A stretch of 64,000 bases of DNA from Apostichopus japonicus (taxonomy: Eukaryota > Echinodermata > Holothuroidea > Aspidochirotida > Stichopodidae). Shown here piece after piece: positions 1-12,327 of this stretch. The translations under genes and the position numbers were made by a program. How positions within the stretch are numbered: the stretch's first letter is position 1; each line of letters starts with the position of its first letter. The DNA is taken from assembly GCF_037975245.1 (NCBI RefSeq), contig NC_092583.1, positions 6,897,264-6,961,263 on the forward strand, in the 5' to 3' direction. The notes under the pieces are model-generated. The model had not been told where the DNA came from, did not search any database, and saw only the letters and a list, made by a program, of their open reading frames with translations.

Positions 1-75
1 GAATATGCACAAAAACAAGAAAGTACATGTTGTTTCACAGCAGCAACGTTTAGGTATACACCAGCAACATTCAAT

Positions 76-165
76 GGCTTCTCAGAGGGGAAGGGGGGCT
101 TCTCGGAGGGGAGGGGTTCTTGGAGGGGAGTTGGGCCTTCTCAGAGGGGAGGGGGGTGGGGAGGA
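76..165. repeat. G-rich minisatellite (TTCTCRGAGGGGAGGGG-like)
   Basis: About four degenerate copies of a unit built from CTTCTCAGAGGGGA and runs of four to six G are present. The forward open frame across it is rich in Gly and Arg only because of the repeat, so it is not called coding. Confidence 0.7.
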
Positions 166-551
166 GCATTTAAATGACAGTTTGATCATACTAAGACTAC
201 TTCCTAGATTTTGCTCATTAGATGAATTTGCAGGTGCTAATTAATGAGTCTGCATTTGATTTTGAACATGCACTCTTTTTTCTTTATAGTAATACTGATA
301 ATTATATATTAGACATGTTCACATTTTCTTTCTTTGAACATTGTCTGAAGTAAACCTTGGCTATTCAGGTTAATGAGCAAGAGTGGTGGCAGTATCCACC
401 TTTAAAGTTGCATATTGTGTTGGTTTGTAACTTTGTTAGCTATTGTAACTTTGTTATCTATGACATCATTTAGTATTTAGCAGGAAACTGTCACGATCAA
501 AGTAAATATGAGATACATGTTAAATGACAACCTTTGAGTTAGCGCTCCTCA

Positions 552-818
552 TCAGTGATTTGCTAATGTTTTAAATCCAAAGTATAGACAATTTTGTGTC
601 CCTTCCTCCCCCCCACATTTAATGTGCTGTGTATTTTCGTCACTCCTTAAAAAAGTCGGGTGGAGTAACTTAACAGGTGCAGGTAACATTTCAAGATATA
701 TACATTCCCAATCCCTTTCCATTAAATAATCAGAATTAATTGGTACCACCCAGGCTCCAGATTCTGTCAAATTCAACACAACTGCAGGGTAATTATTAGT
801 ATCATATAGTTCGTACAA
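552..818 (-). other. Unassigned 88-codon antisense open frame
   Basis: This frame on the minus strand has an unusually protein-like composition, with three tryptophans and stretches such as NYPAVVLNLTESGAWVVPIN and ERDWECIYLEMLPAPV. The frame stays open 15 codons upstream of the first ATG before a stop. I recognise no family, and no clear splice sites bound it. It could be a decayed exon or transposon fragment, or simply a chance frame, which is common at this length in AT-rich DNA. It is listed as a sequence to search, not as a gene. Confidence 0.2.
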
Positions 819-2484
819 AAGATCATCATCTACTAAGGATTGCTTAATAATGCTGGTTTACTCTGTTTCTTACTCTTGGGATTTACATTTGCTGAGGATG
901 AGTTTGTTGTCTCGGCCTTCACCTGTTTTTCTACTGTCATGTTGTATACTTCATGATGACCAGCATTAAATGCCACACTGAAGGAAAACTGCTGCTCTTA
1001 TTTGATTTATTCACATTAGATATTATTCTTTCTTGGTATCTACTACCATTCATTTCTTAAACACAGAATTCCTGACCTCCCATTTTTAATGGCCTTGTGA
1101 AATTTTGGATGATAAATTTTATGTGTAGGTAGGAGATGTATAGGGCAAAGGTACATACCCTGGATATTGGTAATGGCAAAGGGCCATCACCACAGTAAAC
1201 ACAATAACTTTAATTTAAATATTGCTGAGAGTCCAATGGAACTAACAGGAAAAGGCTGTAGTAGACATCTTGTATAAGGAAAAAGAGAACAGGGCTTTTT
1301 AGTTGTTTCTTTAGATTTCAGGAGAAACAATTGAACAAATTGAACAAAAAACCACTTCCTCAGATACTTCAAGAATGACTTGGCAGTATTTCAGTGTTTA
1401 TAAGTCATAGTAAAAAGAAGAAAAGTTTATTTTGATGCTAGTTAACGTTTCTACAATTATTCTGGTTTTTTGAAATATTCACCTTTCAAATATGCTTTAT
1501 CTTTGGAATGTTCCTTTAAGAGTAACTTAAAGATAACATCTCAATTTACAATGTTAGGTTTCTTTATTAACGAAGATGGACATTCCAACTTCTAAATCTA
1601 AAATATTTAATTTGTTAGCATGACTGTTATTATTTTGTTTTCATTCATTCTGAAAGTATGAAAAGTTTAAAAGGTTTCACCTCTTGTAGTGACCCTGTGA
1701 TGTCACAGATTGATAATCTGGCAGGTAGCCACTGACATCACTTTTAAAATCTCTACCCCCCCCAAATTGACAAAATGTTTCTTATTTATTTGGGGATGTT
1801 TACCTCTATCATGTAAGATAAAGATGTCCATTGGGTCTGTTCTCTTTTCATGGATCTGAAATGAACATGGCAGGTGAAATATACAGAGTATATCATTATG
1901 CTCTCATCATGGCACTAATTCAAAACTCCATTTTCCATCAAACTTCTACTCTCCAATTCAGGTATTTTGAATAAAAACTAAATCAAACATTAATTCAATT
2001 CAAAAACGGGAAGTGCACAAAGAAAATGTATCATTTGAAATTGAAAAAAAAAAAAATCATCGAATATTCTTTGTATATATGTTGCTATTCATGGCCACAA
2101 GTAACCACAAAGCAAACTTGCAAATATTTTTTTTCCTCTCAAAATAACTCCCCAGTCTTCAGAGTATAATAGAAACCTTTTAAATTTTAACTCCAAGGTC
2201 ACTGAAATCTAACCTTTATCCAACTGTATAATGCAGCATCAGTCTATAGTATTAAACCATACATTGACTTTGTGTGCGACTAGTTTCACATTCATTTAGC
2301 TCCATTGATGCCAGAAAACCTCTAGTTTTATATCTGCATCACCTTCTTATCACTGGTTTCAGTCCCCTCCCCCTTACTTCCTTCCTTCTTGATAACTCTT
2401 TTAATATCAATTTTTTTTTAGTCTTATGCAAGTTCTTAAGACTTTTTACCCAATAACCTTTTGAAACATCTTACCCTCGACTCT

Positions 2485-2511
2485 GCTACTACTACTACTA
2501 CTACTACTACT
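2485..2511. repeat. (CTA)9 microsatellite
   Basis: Nine perfect CTA triplets occur in a row. This is a likely length-polymorphic locus. Confidence 0.95.
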
Positions 2512-3568
2512 GCATCCATATATCAACATAATCCTACAAAGTTTGGTAATGAATTTGCTGCTCTTTTCATGTCCAGCTTGTTGAGCATATATTCTTTGAT
2601 TAGTAATATTAGCCCCTGGCCATAAATGCCCTCCAACAACTACTACCCAACCATAAATAAAGAGATACCCCTCTGTGATCTAAGAGCTCTTTGTTTTCTT
2701 TGGCTTTTTTCCCCCTCTTTTTTTTACCTTGTCAAATCCCCCTACATACTGAAATTAACTGGCCATAAAAAGATGTTGAAGCAGGCTTCGATTACACAGG
2801 CACCTCTAATCATGGAAAACACAACAAACTGCTAAAAGCAAGAACCTATTTACTATGGAAAGACAGAGCTATAAACCGGTACCGGACATATGTAGAACTA
2901 GATTAGGGGATGTGGACACTTAAAAAAGGGAATGGAACCACAGTAGGGAAGCTTTAGACTTATTTATTACATTAGGGAATCAATTATATAGAAGAGTATA
3001 TTATCAATTCATGTATAGAAGTTTGACAAAATTATAGTCGTTTAGGAGATGAATAGGATGTCAATATTTGTGCACATGCTCTAGTCATTGTACTTTTAGC
3101 TTGTTCCGTCTCTCTTTCTCTCTCTCTGTGCATGCTTGGTGTACTAACTGAATTGACATTGGATTTGCTCCAAGCAGAACTATATGTGCTACACTTTTTC
3201 GGTATCTTTTCACCATTGTTGTTCACTCTGGGCAAAGTGCCAAGTGATGGATGGATTTAATATGATCAGGTTTGAACTTGGAAGAGAATTTAATGGATTG
3301 ATGACAAATGGTTCTGTTTCCTCATCTTCTGGGGCAGTGAGACTTTTGTGATTTCTCCGGATATTATTTGTACTGCTAGCTGTCGAGATGGCCAGTATGT
3401 GTTCAGTTTGTGTGATTATTTCTGAGGGAATTTGAAGCAAGAGTGGAGGGTTGTCAATGGAAACAGGATTGTTAAATTGGAACTGAAGTGACACAGTTCT
3501 AGGATTGCAAAGCTGTTCAACCTGCTTAAAATTGGAATTATTGTTGGTCACATTCTTCATAATTAATA

Positions 3569-3595
3569 ATGGGGAATTGTTACAGTCTCGTCAAG
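3569..3595 (+). CDS. Candidate first coding exon (MGNCYSLVK) of the tensin-like gene
   Basis: The exon would encode only nine residues, MGNCYSLVK, and end at a donor matching the full AAG|GTAAGT consensus. The ATG has A at -3 and G at +4, and an in-frame TAA at 3560-3562 shows that this would be the first methionine. The exon ends in phase 0, and the C1 exon at 24187 starts in phase 0, so they join without a frame break. Residues 1-6 (M-G-N-C-Y-S) fit the N-myristoyltransferase pattern MGxxx[ST]. Cys4 could be palmitoylated, as in Src-family and other dually acylated proteins, so the isoform might be membrane-tethered. The link to the C1 exon is inference: the intron would be 20.6 kb, no transcript evidence exists here, and a perfect donor can occur by chance in 20 kb. 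It could also belong to another transcript. Confidence 0.42.
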
Positions 3596-5003
3596 GTAAG
3601 TCACTTAGTAAGAAAAATAAATAGCATGCATAGCTTTGTGTGGTCTTATTTGGGTGGTCTAGCTATTTTCATATTTTTACAAAATTATTATTTTTCTCTA
3701 AACCATGATAGTTTTGTATGAAACAAATGTGAAAGCAGATTATTCAGGGACTTAGTAATGAATTTTATTTTGTATGGGTGTAATTATATACATTTACTGT
3801 AATTTTTTACATAATATGGGTGGTATTGATATTTGAGAAGTAGTCACTGTTATACTGGCTAACTTTAAAGAGTGCTTAGTATTAACCCTGCATTTGTGAT
3901 TGTTCTATACTAAAAAATTATATTTCATTACATTGTCCTGCCTCCCATTAACCCAGTTTTTGGTCCCTGATATACATAGTATATGTAGCTTATATTACAA
4001 ATGGGAAATTCAAAGAAAAAAAGAAAATAATAGTTAGATAAATAACAAAAACATAGCCATATAGCTATATGCTATATACTAATATCTCTCTCTATGAAGC
4101 ATTTTTGCTGCTCAGATAGTATAGCTTCAAATAATATAGTGTTGTGCTGTACAGATGTATCTTAATTGTTACACATAATAATCTCAATATATCCTTAGCA
4201 ACGGTTTGGTCTATTACGTGGTGAAACCTTATTTAATGTAACTGAAGGTATTTCTGTGAACAAATAGTATTTTTTGTGCAAACATCTGGAATACTTTTGC
4301 TGAAACTAACTAAACACATGGTTTTGTTAACATGATGTTTTATGCGTTGCTGCATGTGTGCTATTGTTTAAGGATAGATCAATAATATGCTTGCGTACAG
4401 TGTTTACAGTCTCCATGTTTATTTCTATGCATGGCAACAGTATATGCTCCTGACTATATACTATATCACGATGCAATCATACTGCGTATAATATTACAAT
4501 ATTAAATCAATCAGTGTTTCCAAGAGCTGTCAAAAACACCAACCAAGGATGATCAAACCGAGGCTGTCAAATAATTCTCACGCTTTTTCTACTCCACACC
4601 TGTTTGTAACATTTCTCTGACAGTGTTTTGGTCTTTGATCAGGTATCATGGAATATACTAGAAGAACTTGACAAAAAATTGTAATGGGAGAAAGAACAGA
4701 ACGAAACAATTCAAAAAAAGGAAGGTGTACAGAAAAGTGTATTAATAGATATTGATATTTCTCCCTTTGTTCTGCTGCAGTTTCATAAATAATTGTGTTA
4801 TTAGAAATATTCAGGTCTTAACGCTCATACGGGCAGATATATATCTTTGTGTAGTTATTATCAGGTTCAGTGATGCTATATATATCTTCAATAATTATTA
4901 ATCAGAATGGAGAGCTCAGTTGAGACTGGAGAGATGTAGGAGCGTGATCTTCTGCTGTCATGCATGCATCGTGATCCAAACAGTGCTGGAAACAATCTGA
5001 ATG

Positions 5004-5135
5004 GCTGTCCCATAATGTGGGGGAGGGGAGGGGGAGGGGGAGGGGTACTGTCCCATACTGTGGGGGAGGGGGAGTAGGAGGGGAGGGGAGGGGTACTGTA
5101 TCGCTGTAATAGGGATAATAGGGTGGGGGGGGGAG
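5004..5135. repeat. G-rich duplicated tract with G-quadruplex potential
   Basis: Two copies of a segment beginning CTGTCCCATA-x-TGTGGGGGAGGGG and ending AGGGGTACTGT lie side by side, followed by another G9 run near 5125. Runs of four or more G separated by single A residues fit the G-quadruplex pattern. Proline-rich minus-strand frames across it are products of the repeat. Confidence 0.8.
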
Positions 5136-5698
5136 AAACCACTTTGTACTTACAACTGTCAATGGACTAGAATGTGTAACATTTACACTGGACTGGCCTA
5201 TTCTTGTCCATCCCACAGTGCTGTAGTGTCCTGTTCTCTTACTAAGCCAATGCTTATGCACTATCAGATGTAAAGTAGGGGGGGGGGTTATGTCAGGGAA
5301 GTTCCCACTGTTTCTAACAGTACACAGAACCACTAAGGTCGTTGCTAGGGATGGCATGTCCACACAGAGAGATTAATAGGGTTTTTAAAGTAGCTTTCTG
5401 AGTTCACTTAGCTACCAAATATAAGATTGCAGTTTATCACACTAAGACACCTTGCCAGATACTTTCACCAAATTAAGGTTTTAATGAAAAGGTAATTAAT
5501 AATGCTGATCAGTTCTCAACATTTTGTAGCCCAGACGCTATATATTAAAATTTGTATTAAGTGAAATGCAAATTGGCAAGTTTCAAGAGTTGAGACATTT
5601 TCTAAATTCAACTTTCACTAGTCTAGCTAATGATCTCTGCATTGTGATGGATTTTGAGTATCTAATAGCATACAAAATTGATCAAAATCAATGCAAAA

Positions 5699-5784
5699 AG
5701 TTGCATTAACGCAGTTGGGACTTACACTTTGTTCAAATGCAATGAGTTGCTTTAACGCAGTTGGGACTTTTACTTTGTTCAACT
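5699..5784. repeat. 46-bp tandem duplication
   Basis: The segment GTTGCATTAACGCAGTTGGG and the following CTTTGTTCAA recur 46 bp downstream with a few changes (GTTGCTTTAACGCAGTTGGG). Two copies only. Confidence 0.85.
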
Positions 5785-6900
5785 TTGCAAAATACACCAG
5801 GTTACCGAAATCCTCTGAAAGGTGTAATGACTCAGTATGAAAGGAACAGAAGTGAGCCTACTATTGCTATATAGTTTATGTACATACTTTATTGTTTCAT
5901 ATCACAGTAAGATTATAATAATTGTGTCAGTATTGATTAAAATGACATATGTATGAAATATCTACAGCTGGATCAAATACATTCGTTCAAGCTGATATAT
6001 AACATGTCACCTTTAAAGAGCTGCATTATGCAATTCAAGATGAGTGGTATACACCGTAGATTCAATGCAGTGAATCTTTACCATATATATACTGAATGCA
6101 GAGAATATCTTAGTGTTCAAAGTTTGTGTAGCATTTTCGAGGTCTCTTAAATTAATCTGATTGAATGCTTTAGTTCCTGTATAGAAAATTATATATACAT
6201 CTTAACACTTATATAGCAACTTGACCATTTTGTGTAGTGCGATACTGGATAAATTGTACTGTGGAATGTATCACATATATAGGAAGCTTTGGTGTTTAAA
6301 AGGTTTCATTAGATGTGCAGAACACATGATATGGATAACATTACAACTGCATGTTGGCTACATGTACATTTTAACATTACAATATGTTTTGCTCTTTGCA
6401 TATTTGAATATACTCACATCACCTTTACCGTAAATTTTTAGTATGGCTTGCAAGTTTTACAGGCACATTTAAACATACTGATATTATCCCCCAGTGCTTA
6501 TGCTAAGTTACTATTGGGTTAAAATACCAATATGTGACAGTTCACCTCCCCAAGATCACTTTTTGATGACAATAGGGCGACTTTTTATGTCTCTTCTTCT
6601 TGAACCTATACAACCTTTTTACTGATCCTGCAATTTATCAGAATGTAGGATTGGTTACCATGGCAATGATGGCCACATGGACCTAAGGGTCTATATGCAA
6701 GGTTGTTTAATTACCTCCTTTGTGGGTACTTCAGATTGTTTACTTCTCTCTGTGTGATGGATCATGAATATCCTCGGCTGTTGATGATCATGTCTTCAGT
6801 ACTAGGTGCTTCTACAAAGATGGAGATGATCTGATAAGCTTTATGGAGACAGAAGACTGCAGAGGAGTAACCTTTAACTTGTCCTGATAACCTGTCAGGG

Positions 6901-6956
6901 ATGAGTTATCTCAAGGATGAGTTATCTCAAGGATGAGGTATCTCAAGGATACCTCC
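6901..6956. repeat. 16-bp tandem repeat, about 3.5 copies
   Basis: The unit GATGAGTTATCTCAAG is repeated three times. The third copy carries a G for T change and a partial copy follows. Confidence 0.9.
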
Positions 6957-7510
6957 AAAATTAAGTGTTACAAAATGAATGGTTTCAACTACAGTACTAA
7001 GGTGGTAATGATGAGTACAATCTCTCCTCAATATATTGACTGACACTTTTTGAAGATAACAGGGAATGACAAAGACACCACCAATCTTATTTTGTTACAA
7101 TGTCAAGTCAGGATGGGACGCCAACAACTCAGCTGGGTAACAGTTTCTCGTCGCCTTAAATATTTAGACATTGAAGATGACACATAGTTTCATGAATTGA
7201 ACAAGTCTATTAGGGATGCAGATGCTCTTGATATCATAGTAACAAGTGACTATTTTTTAGGAAAGATAACTCATAATACACAATTTGACAAGGCTATCTG
7301 GCCATTGCAGCAAGAATTGGCTATTCAGGATAGCACATGATTCTGTGTGTGCATGTTACATGTTAGGTATGAAATATCACTCCCTTATTCAGAATAGGAG
7401 GTTATGTAAGGGCAAGTAAGGCAGCTTTTGAGAGAAATGTCTACGACCCTTTTAACAGGGCTAGGGCAAACTGAACTGATTCAGAATAGAATATGACTCT
7501 CTGTAAACAA

Positions 7511-9908
7511 CTCTTTTGAGAGTAGCACATAGCCTAGCACACCAGTCTATTGAGAGCACGTAGCACATAGCCTAGTATACACCAGTCTATTGAGAGTAGC
7601 ACATAGCCTAGTACACAAGTCTATTGAGAGTAGCACATAGCCTAGTACACAAGTCTATTGAGAGTAGCACATAGCCTAGTACACAAGTCTATTGAGAGTA
7701 GCACATAGCCTAGTATACACAAGTCTATTGAGAGTAGCACATAGCCTAGTACACAAGTCTATTGAGAGTAGCACATAGCCTAGTATACACAAGTCTATTG
7801 AGAGTAGCACATAGCCTAGTACACAAGTCTATTGAGAGTAGCACATAGCCTAGCACACCAGTCTATTGATAGTAGCACATTGCCTAGTATACACAAGTCT
7901 ATTGAGAGTAGCACATAGCCTAGTATACACAAGTCTATTGATAGTAGCACATTGCCTAGTATACACAAGTCTATTGAGAGTAGCACATAGCCTAGTACAC
8001 AAGTCTATTGAGAGTAGCACATAGCCTAGTACACAAGTCTATTGAGAGTAGCACATAGCCTAGTACACAAGTCTATTGAGAGTAGCACATAGCCTAGTAT
8101 ACACAAGTCTATTGAGAGTAGCACATAGCCTAGTACACAAGTCTATTGAGAGTAGCACATAGCCTAGTATACACAAGTCTATTGAGAGTAGCACATAGCC
8201 TAGTACACAAGTCTATTGAGAGTAGCACATAGCCTAGCACACCAGTCTATTGATAGTAGCACATTGCCTAGTATACACAAGTCTATTGAGAGTAGCACAT
8301 AGCCTAGTATACACAAGTCTATTGAGAGTAGCACATAGCCTAGTACACAAGTCTATTGAGAGTAGCACATAGCCTATAGTACACAAGTCTATTGAGAGTA
8401 GCACATAGCCTAGTACACCAGTCTATTGAGAGTAGCACATAGCCTAGCACACCAGTCTATTGATAGTAGCACATTGCCTAGTATACACAAGTCTATTGAG
8501 AGTAGCACATAGCCTAGTATACACAAGTCTATTGAGAGTAGCACATAGCCTAGTACACAAGTCTATTGAGAGTAGCACATAGCCTATAGTACACAAGTCT
8601 ATTGAGAGTAGCACATAGCCTAGCACACCAGTCTATTGATAGTAGCACATTGCCTAGTATACACAAGTCTATTGAGAGTAGCACATAGCCTAGTATACAC
8701 AAGTCTATTGAGAGTAGCACATAGCCTAGTACACAAGTCTATTGAGAGTAGCACATAGCCTAGCACACCAGTCTATTGATAGTAGCACATTGCCTAGTAT
8801 ACACAAGTCTATTGAGAGTAGCACATAGCCTAGTATACACAAGTCTATTGAGAGTAGCACATAGCCTAGTACACAAGTCTATTGAGAGTAGCACATAGCC
8901 TATAGTACACAAGTCTATTGAGAGTAGCACATAGCCTAGTACACCAGTCTATTGAGAGTAGCACATAGCCTAGCACACCAGTCTATTGATAGTAGCACAT
9001 TGCCTAGTATACACAAGTCTATTGAGAGTAGCACATAGCCTAGTACACAAGTCTATTGAGAGTAGCACATAGCCTAGTACACAAGTCTATTGAGAGTAGC
9101 ACATAGCCTAGTATACACAAGTCTATTGAGAGTAGCACATGGCCTAGTACACAAGTCTATTGAGAGTAGCACATAGCCTAGCACACCAGTCTATTGATAG
9201 TAGCACATTGCCTAGTATACACAAGTCTATTGAGAGTAGCACATAGCCTAGTACACAAGTCTATTGAGAGTAGCACATAGCCTATAGTACACAAGTCTAT
9301 TGAGAGTAGCACATAGCCTAGTACACCAGTCTATTGAGAGTAGCACATAGCCTAGTACACAAGTCTATTGAGAGTAGCACATAGCCTATAGTACACAAGT
9401 CTATTGAGAGTAGCACATAGCCTAGTACACCAGTCTATTGAGAGTAGCACATAGCCTAGTACACAAGTCTATTGAGAGTAGCACATAGCCTAGTACACAA
9501 GTCTATTGAGAGTAGCACATAGCCTATAGTACACAAGTCTATTGAGAGTAGCACATAGCTTAGTACACAAGTCTATTGAGAGTAGCACATAGCCTAGTAC
9601 ACAACTCTATTGAGAGTAGCACATAGCCTAGTACACAACTCTATTGAGAGTAGCACATAGCCTATAGTACACAAGTCTACTGAGAGTAGCACATAGCCTA
9701 GTACACAAGTCTATTTAGAGTAGCACATAGCCTATACACAAGTCTATTGAGAGTAGCACATAGCCTAGTACACAAGTCTATTAGAGAGTAGCACATAGCC
9801 TATAGTACACAACTCTATTGAGAGTAGCACATAGCCTATAGTACACAAGTCTATTGAGAGTAGCACATAGCCTATAGTACACAAGTCTACTGAGAGTAGC
9901 AGTCTATG
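7511..9908. repeat. Satellite array of ~34-bp monomers with higher-order structure
   Basis: About 69 head-to-tail copies of a monomer containing AGTCTATTGAGAGTAGCACA followed by TAGCCTAGTACACA are present. Monomers are 34 bp, or 36 bp when TA is inserted, as in CCTAGTATACACA or CCTATAGTACACA. A marked variant (CCAGTCTATTGATAG...CACATTGCC) recurs at about 7861, 8245, 8455, 8631, 8771, 8981 and 9189. Several intervals are near 210, 176 or 140 bp, that is six, five or four monomers. Copies near the right edge are the most irregular. Minus-strand frames (for example 8444-8626) only translate the repeat. Confidence 0.97.
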
Positions 9909-11249
9909 TATCATGGTCTAGTGTCAACTCTCCAGGAAGGCGGTCGGGTTCAAAATCAATTTAATGCTGAACACCAGAGTGTGGGTCTGATCCATAAATG
10001 CAAACAAATCCTTGGATAGTGCCTCAAGGACAAATACATTAATCAACTTCACAATTCTATCAAGAAAGCACACCATAGTTTCATATTGTAATAAGAAAAA
10101 GCTCAATTATGCGTAACAGTGGTGCATTGAATTTATTTTGCTGATAGGCTACAAAGCCATAGTCTATCAAGCTAGCACATCAAGGACAAGCGTTTAATAA
10201 TCAGCTTCACATTTTTTTGGGAAAGATGAAAAAATGTGGTATTGGTAGTGCTTAGCAATAATGCTTAAATTATCTTGCCATAGATTTCACAAGCTGTATA
10301 GGAAAATAAAAAAGAAATAGGAAAAAAAAAAACGTAGGAAGAAAAAACAAAATCAACCAAATAAGAAAGATATATACTTGGTGTAATAAATACTTTCTGA
10401 AGATAGACCCAAGGTCCTTTTTCAGATGTCATATATTGTTTTTATTGCCAGTGCTTTTCATATTTCATTTTATTTTTGGTATGATTTATTGGTTGCTAAG
10501 TGATAATCATATACATTTAAGTAGCATAGTGCTCATAACAGTTGTCAACCAGACAGAAATGAGATACATATATATTGCCGAAAGAAATAAGGTGAAAAAA
10601 AAAAACAATTTCACCACAATGCACATTTTATAATTTCATGTTTTAATGAAAAAGAAATAAAGGTCAATATAAAGTAAGTGGTTGCTTTGAGGTTTGCTTA
10701 GTTGATATGGATATTTTGCCAAAAAAAAAACAAGAATGTTAAAAAAAGTTGGAAGCAATTATGATATTACTTGTAAAAAGAAAAAGTCAAGAAAAACACT
10801 GGTTGCGAAGTAACCTTCTTCTGTTTGTATGCTTCATTTCAGGCTCACTTTACTGACAATGGTTGTAGCTATGAACATGGCAATAGAAGTGCCTTGGTAA
10901 AATTGATAATGTCACATTGTCACGCAATATAGATTGAGTTGGATTTTGTTTATGTGAAGTCACTGTGTCACAGAAGATATGGGAGAAGAATTAGAGCATG
11001 GCAGTATAAGGAAGACACATTTAGGTTATCACTAAATTAATTGCAAAAGTGAATGAATAATGGAAACTCAGTTTCCGTTATTCATAAAAAGCTGTATTCC
11101 TGATAAAATCCCTCACCTGCTACTTTCTGGGTTATATGGAATGATACTGGGCCAGCGTATCCCCTGGTTACATGGTATTCAAGGTACTGTGGCATCTGAC
11201 TGGCACCCCTAGCAACGAAATGGCTATATAGGAATCACCACTAACTAAA

Positions 11250-11308
11250 GGCTAGATAGCTCAGTTGATAGAGTGCAGAGGTCACAGGGTCGAATCCTGT
11301 TCCAGCCA
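11250..11308 (+). pseudogene. tRNA-like remnant lacking the anticodon arm
   Basis: GGCTAGATAGCTCAGTTGAT forms the 5' acceptor strand and D arm/A box. ACAGGGTCGAATCCTGT forms a five-pair T stem with a GTCGAAT loop (B-box-like), and TCCAGCC closes the acceptor with six of seven pairs, followed by A. Between the D-arm region and the T arm only GTGCAGAGGTC remains, so the anticodon stem-loop is deleted. It cannot be a working tRNA. It is a tRNA pseudogene or the head of a tRNA-derived SINE. No clear A-rich tail follows. Confidence 0.75.
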
Positions 11309-12327
11309 TTAATTTCTTTGCTCTTTGCCAATGACTAAGTTAAGTAAGACATTTAGTTTGAATTGATTATTTTTCTGTTTTTATCAACTAAGTTATTTCA
11401 TTTTAGTTTAACACTACATTTTCTTCTATAACCTCATGCGTTGTTATTTGTTTATTGTTATTATTAGTTTTTTTTATGTGGGGTGTGGGGGGGGGCAGGG
11501 ATGAGGCAAAAACAGAGGGAGGGATACATGATTTAATTGGTTACACCCTTAGTTGTAGTTGATTCATTAGATGTGCACTCAGTAAAGTTGTCTTCATTAT
11601 GGCAAATAAAATTATCAATGTGCCTTATCAATGTGCCTGATAATGACAGTTGCTATGTTCGTTATAGCTTATAATACTGACTATGGTTTAATTATGTTAA
11701 TTGTGGTAAATACACGTCTCAATCCCCCTAATTCTGAAATTTCACCTATGTTTGCTGTTTTTTCCCCATCAGTGAGCCATCTTTTACAGTAGCAGCAGTA
11801 GTAGTAGTAACTGTGTTTAGTAATGATTTATATACCTCTGTGGTGGTTTTAGAATGATTGTGTGGTTTCCAAGGAATGCCAGGTGGTATATCATAATGAT
11901 TAAATGAGCTGAGTTAAAGGAGTGTACATTGACTAAAAGTAGCACATGGACAGTTAACCTTGTATGCTTCAGATGCTGTGTACTTGTAGATGTGTCCATT
12001 TTGTAGTTCAGGATATTATATCAGTTGATTTGGATCATCTCAAGCTATCATTCATTAATTGTCACTGCGTGGGGGTGGGGGAGTGGGGGGGTATAGCATG
12101 AGAACGGTATAAATAAAATCATGCAGCACCACAGCCACCGCATGAATGTCTGTAAACGATACAGAGCTGTACTTGCCATATTAAACTCAGACATTTAGCG
12201 ATGTTTTGTTAGTTTCAGAAAAGAAATCTTCAAAGGGCTACATCAATATTTTAGTCTGCCACAGACCTAGAAAACTGCCACAGATGCCTCCATGTCCCGA
12301 CCCTTTCCCCCCCATCACTCACTGGTG

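Larger units (their letters stand above)
1..3568. other. Upstream/5' region without recognised gene
   Basis: This AT-rich stretch precedes the candidate first coding exon. It contains a G-rich minisatellite near 76-165, a (CTA)9 microsatellite at 2485-2511 and a CT run near 3105-3128. If 3569 is the true start, the 5' UTR and promoter lie in the last part. I see no convincing TATA box or initiator. Two antisense open frames (552-818 and 3210-3560) are described separately. Confidence 0.5.

Noticed and set aside
4888-5363. Proline-rich minus-strand open frames (84 and 153 codons)
   Set aside because: They translate the G-rich duplicated tract; composition and repetition explain the openness and no start context or splice sites fit.
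7200-7345. Frame resembling a Bel/Pao-type retroelement protease segment (DIIVTSDYFLGKI)
   Set aside because: The match is short, key residues are uncertain and stops follow; not enough to call a retroelement.
8444-8626. Minus-strand frame reading LGYVLLSIDLCT repeats
   Set aside because: It is only a translation of the 34/36-bp satellite and recurs wherever two 36-bp and 34-bp monomers keep frame.
7511-9908. Possible CRISPR array (regular ~34-bp repeats)
   Set aside because: There are no unique spacers; monomers abut directly and the context is animal DNA.
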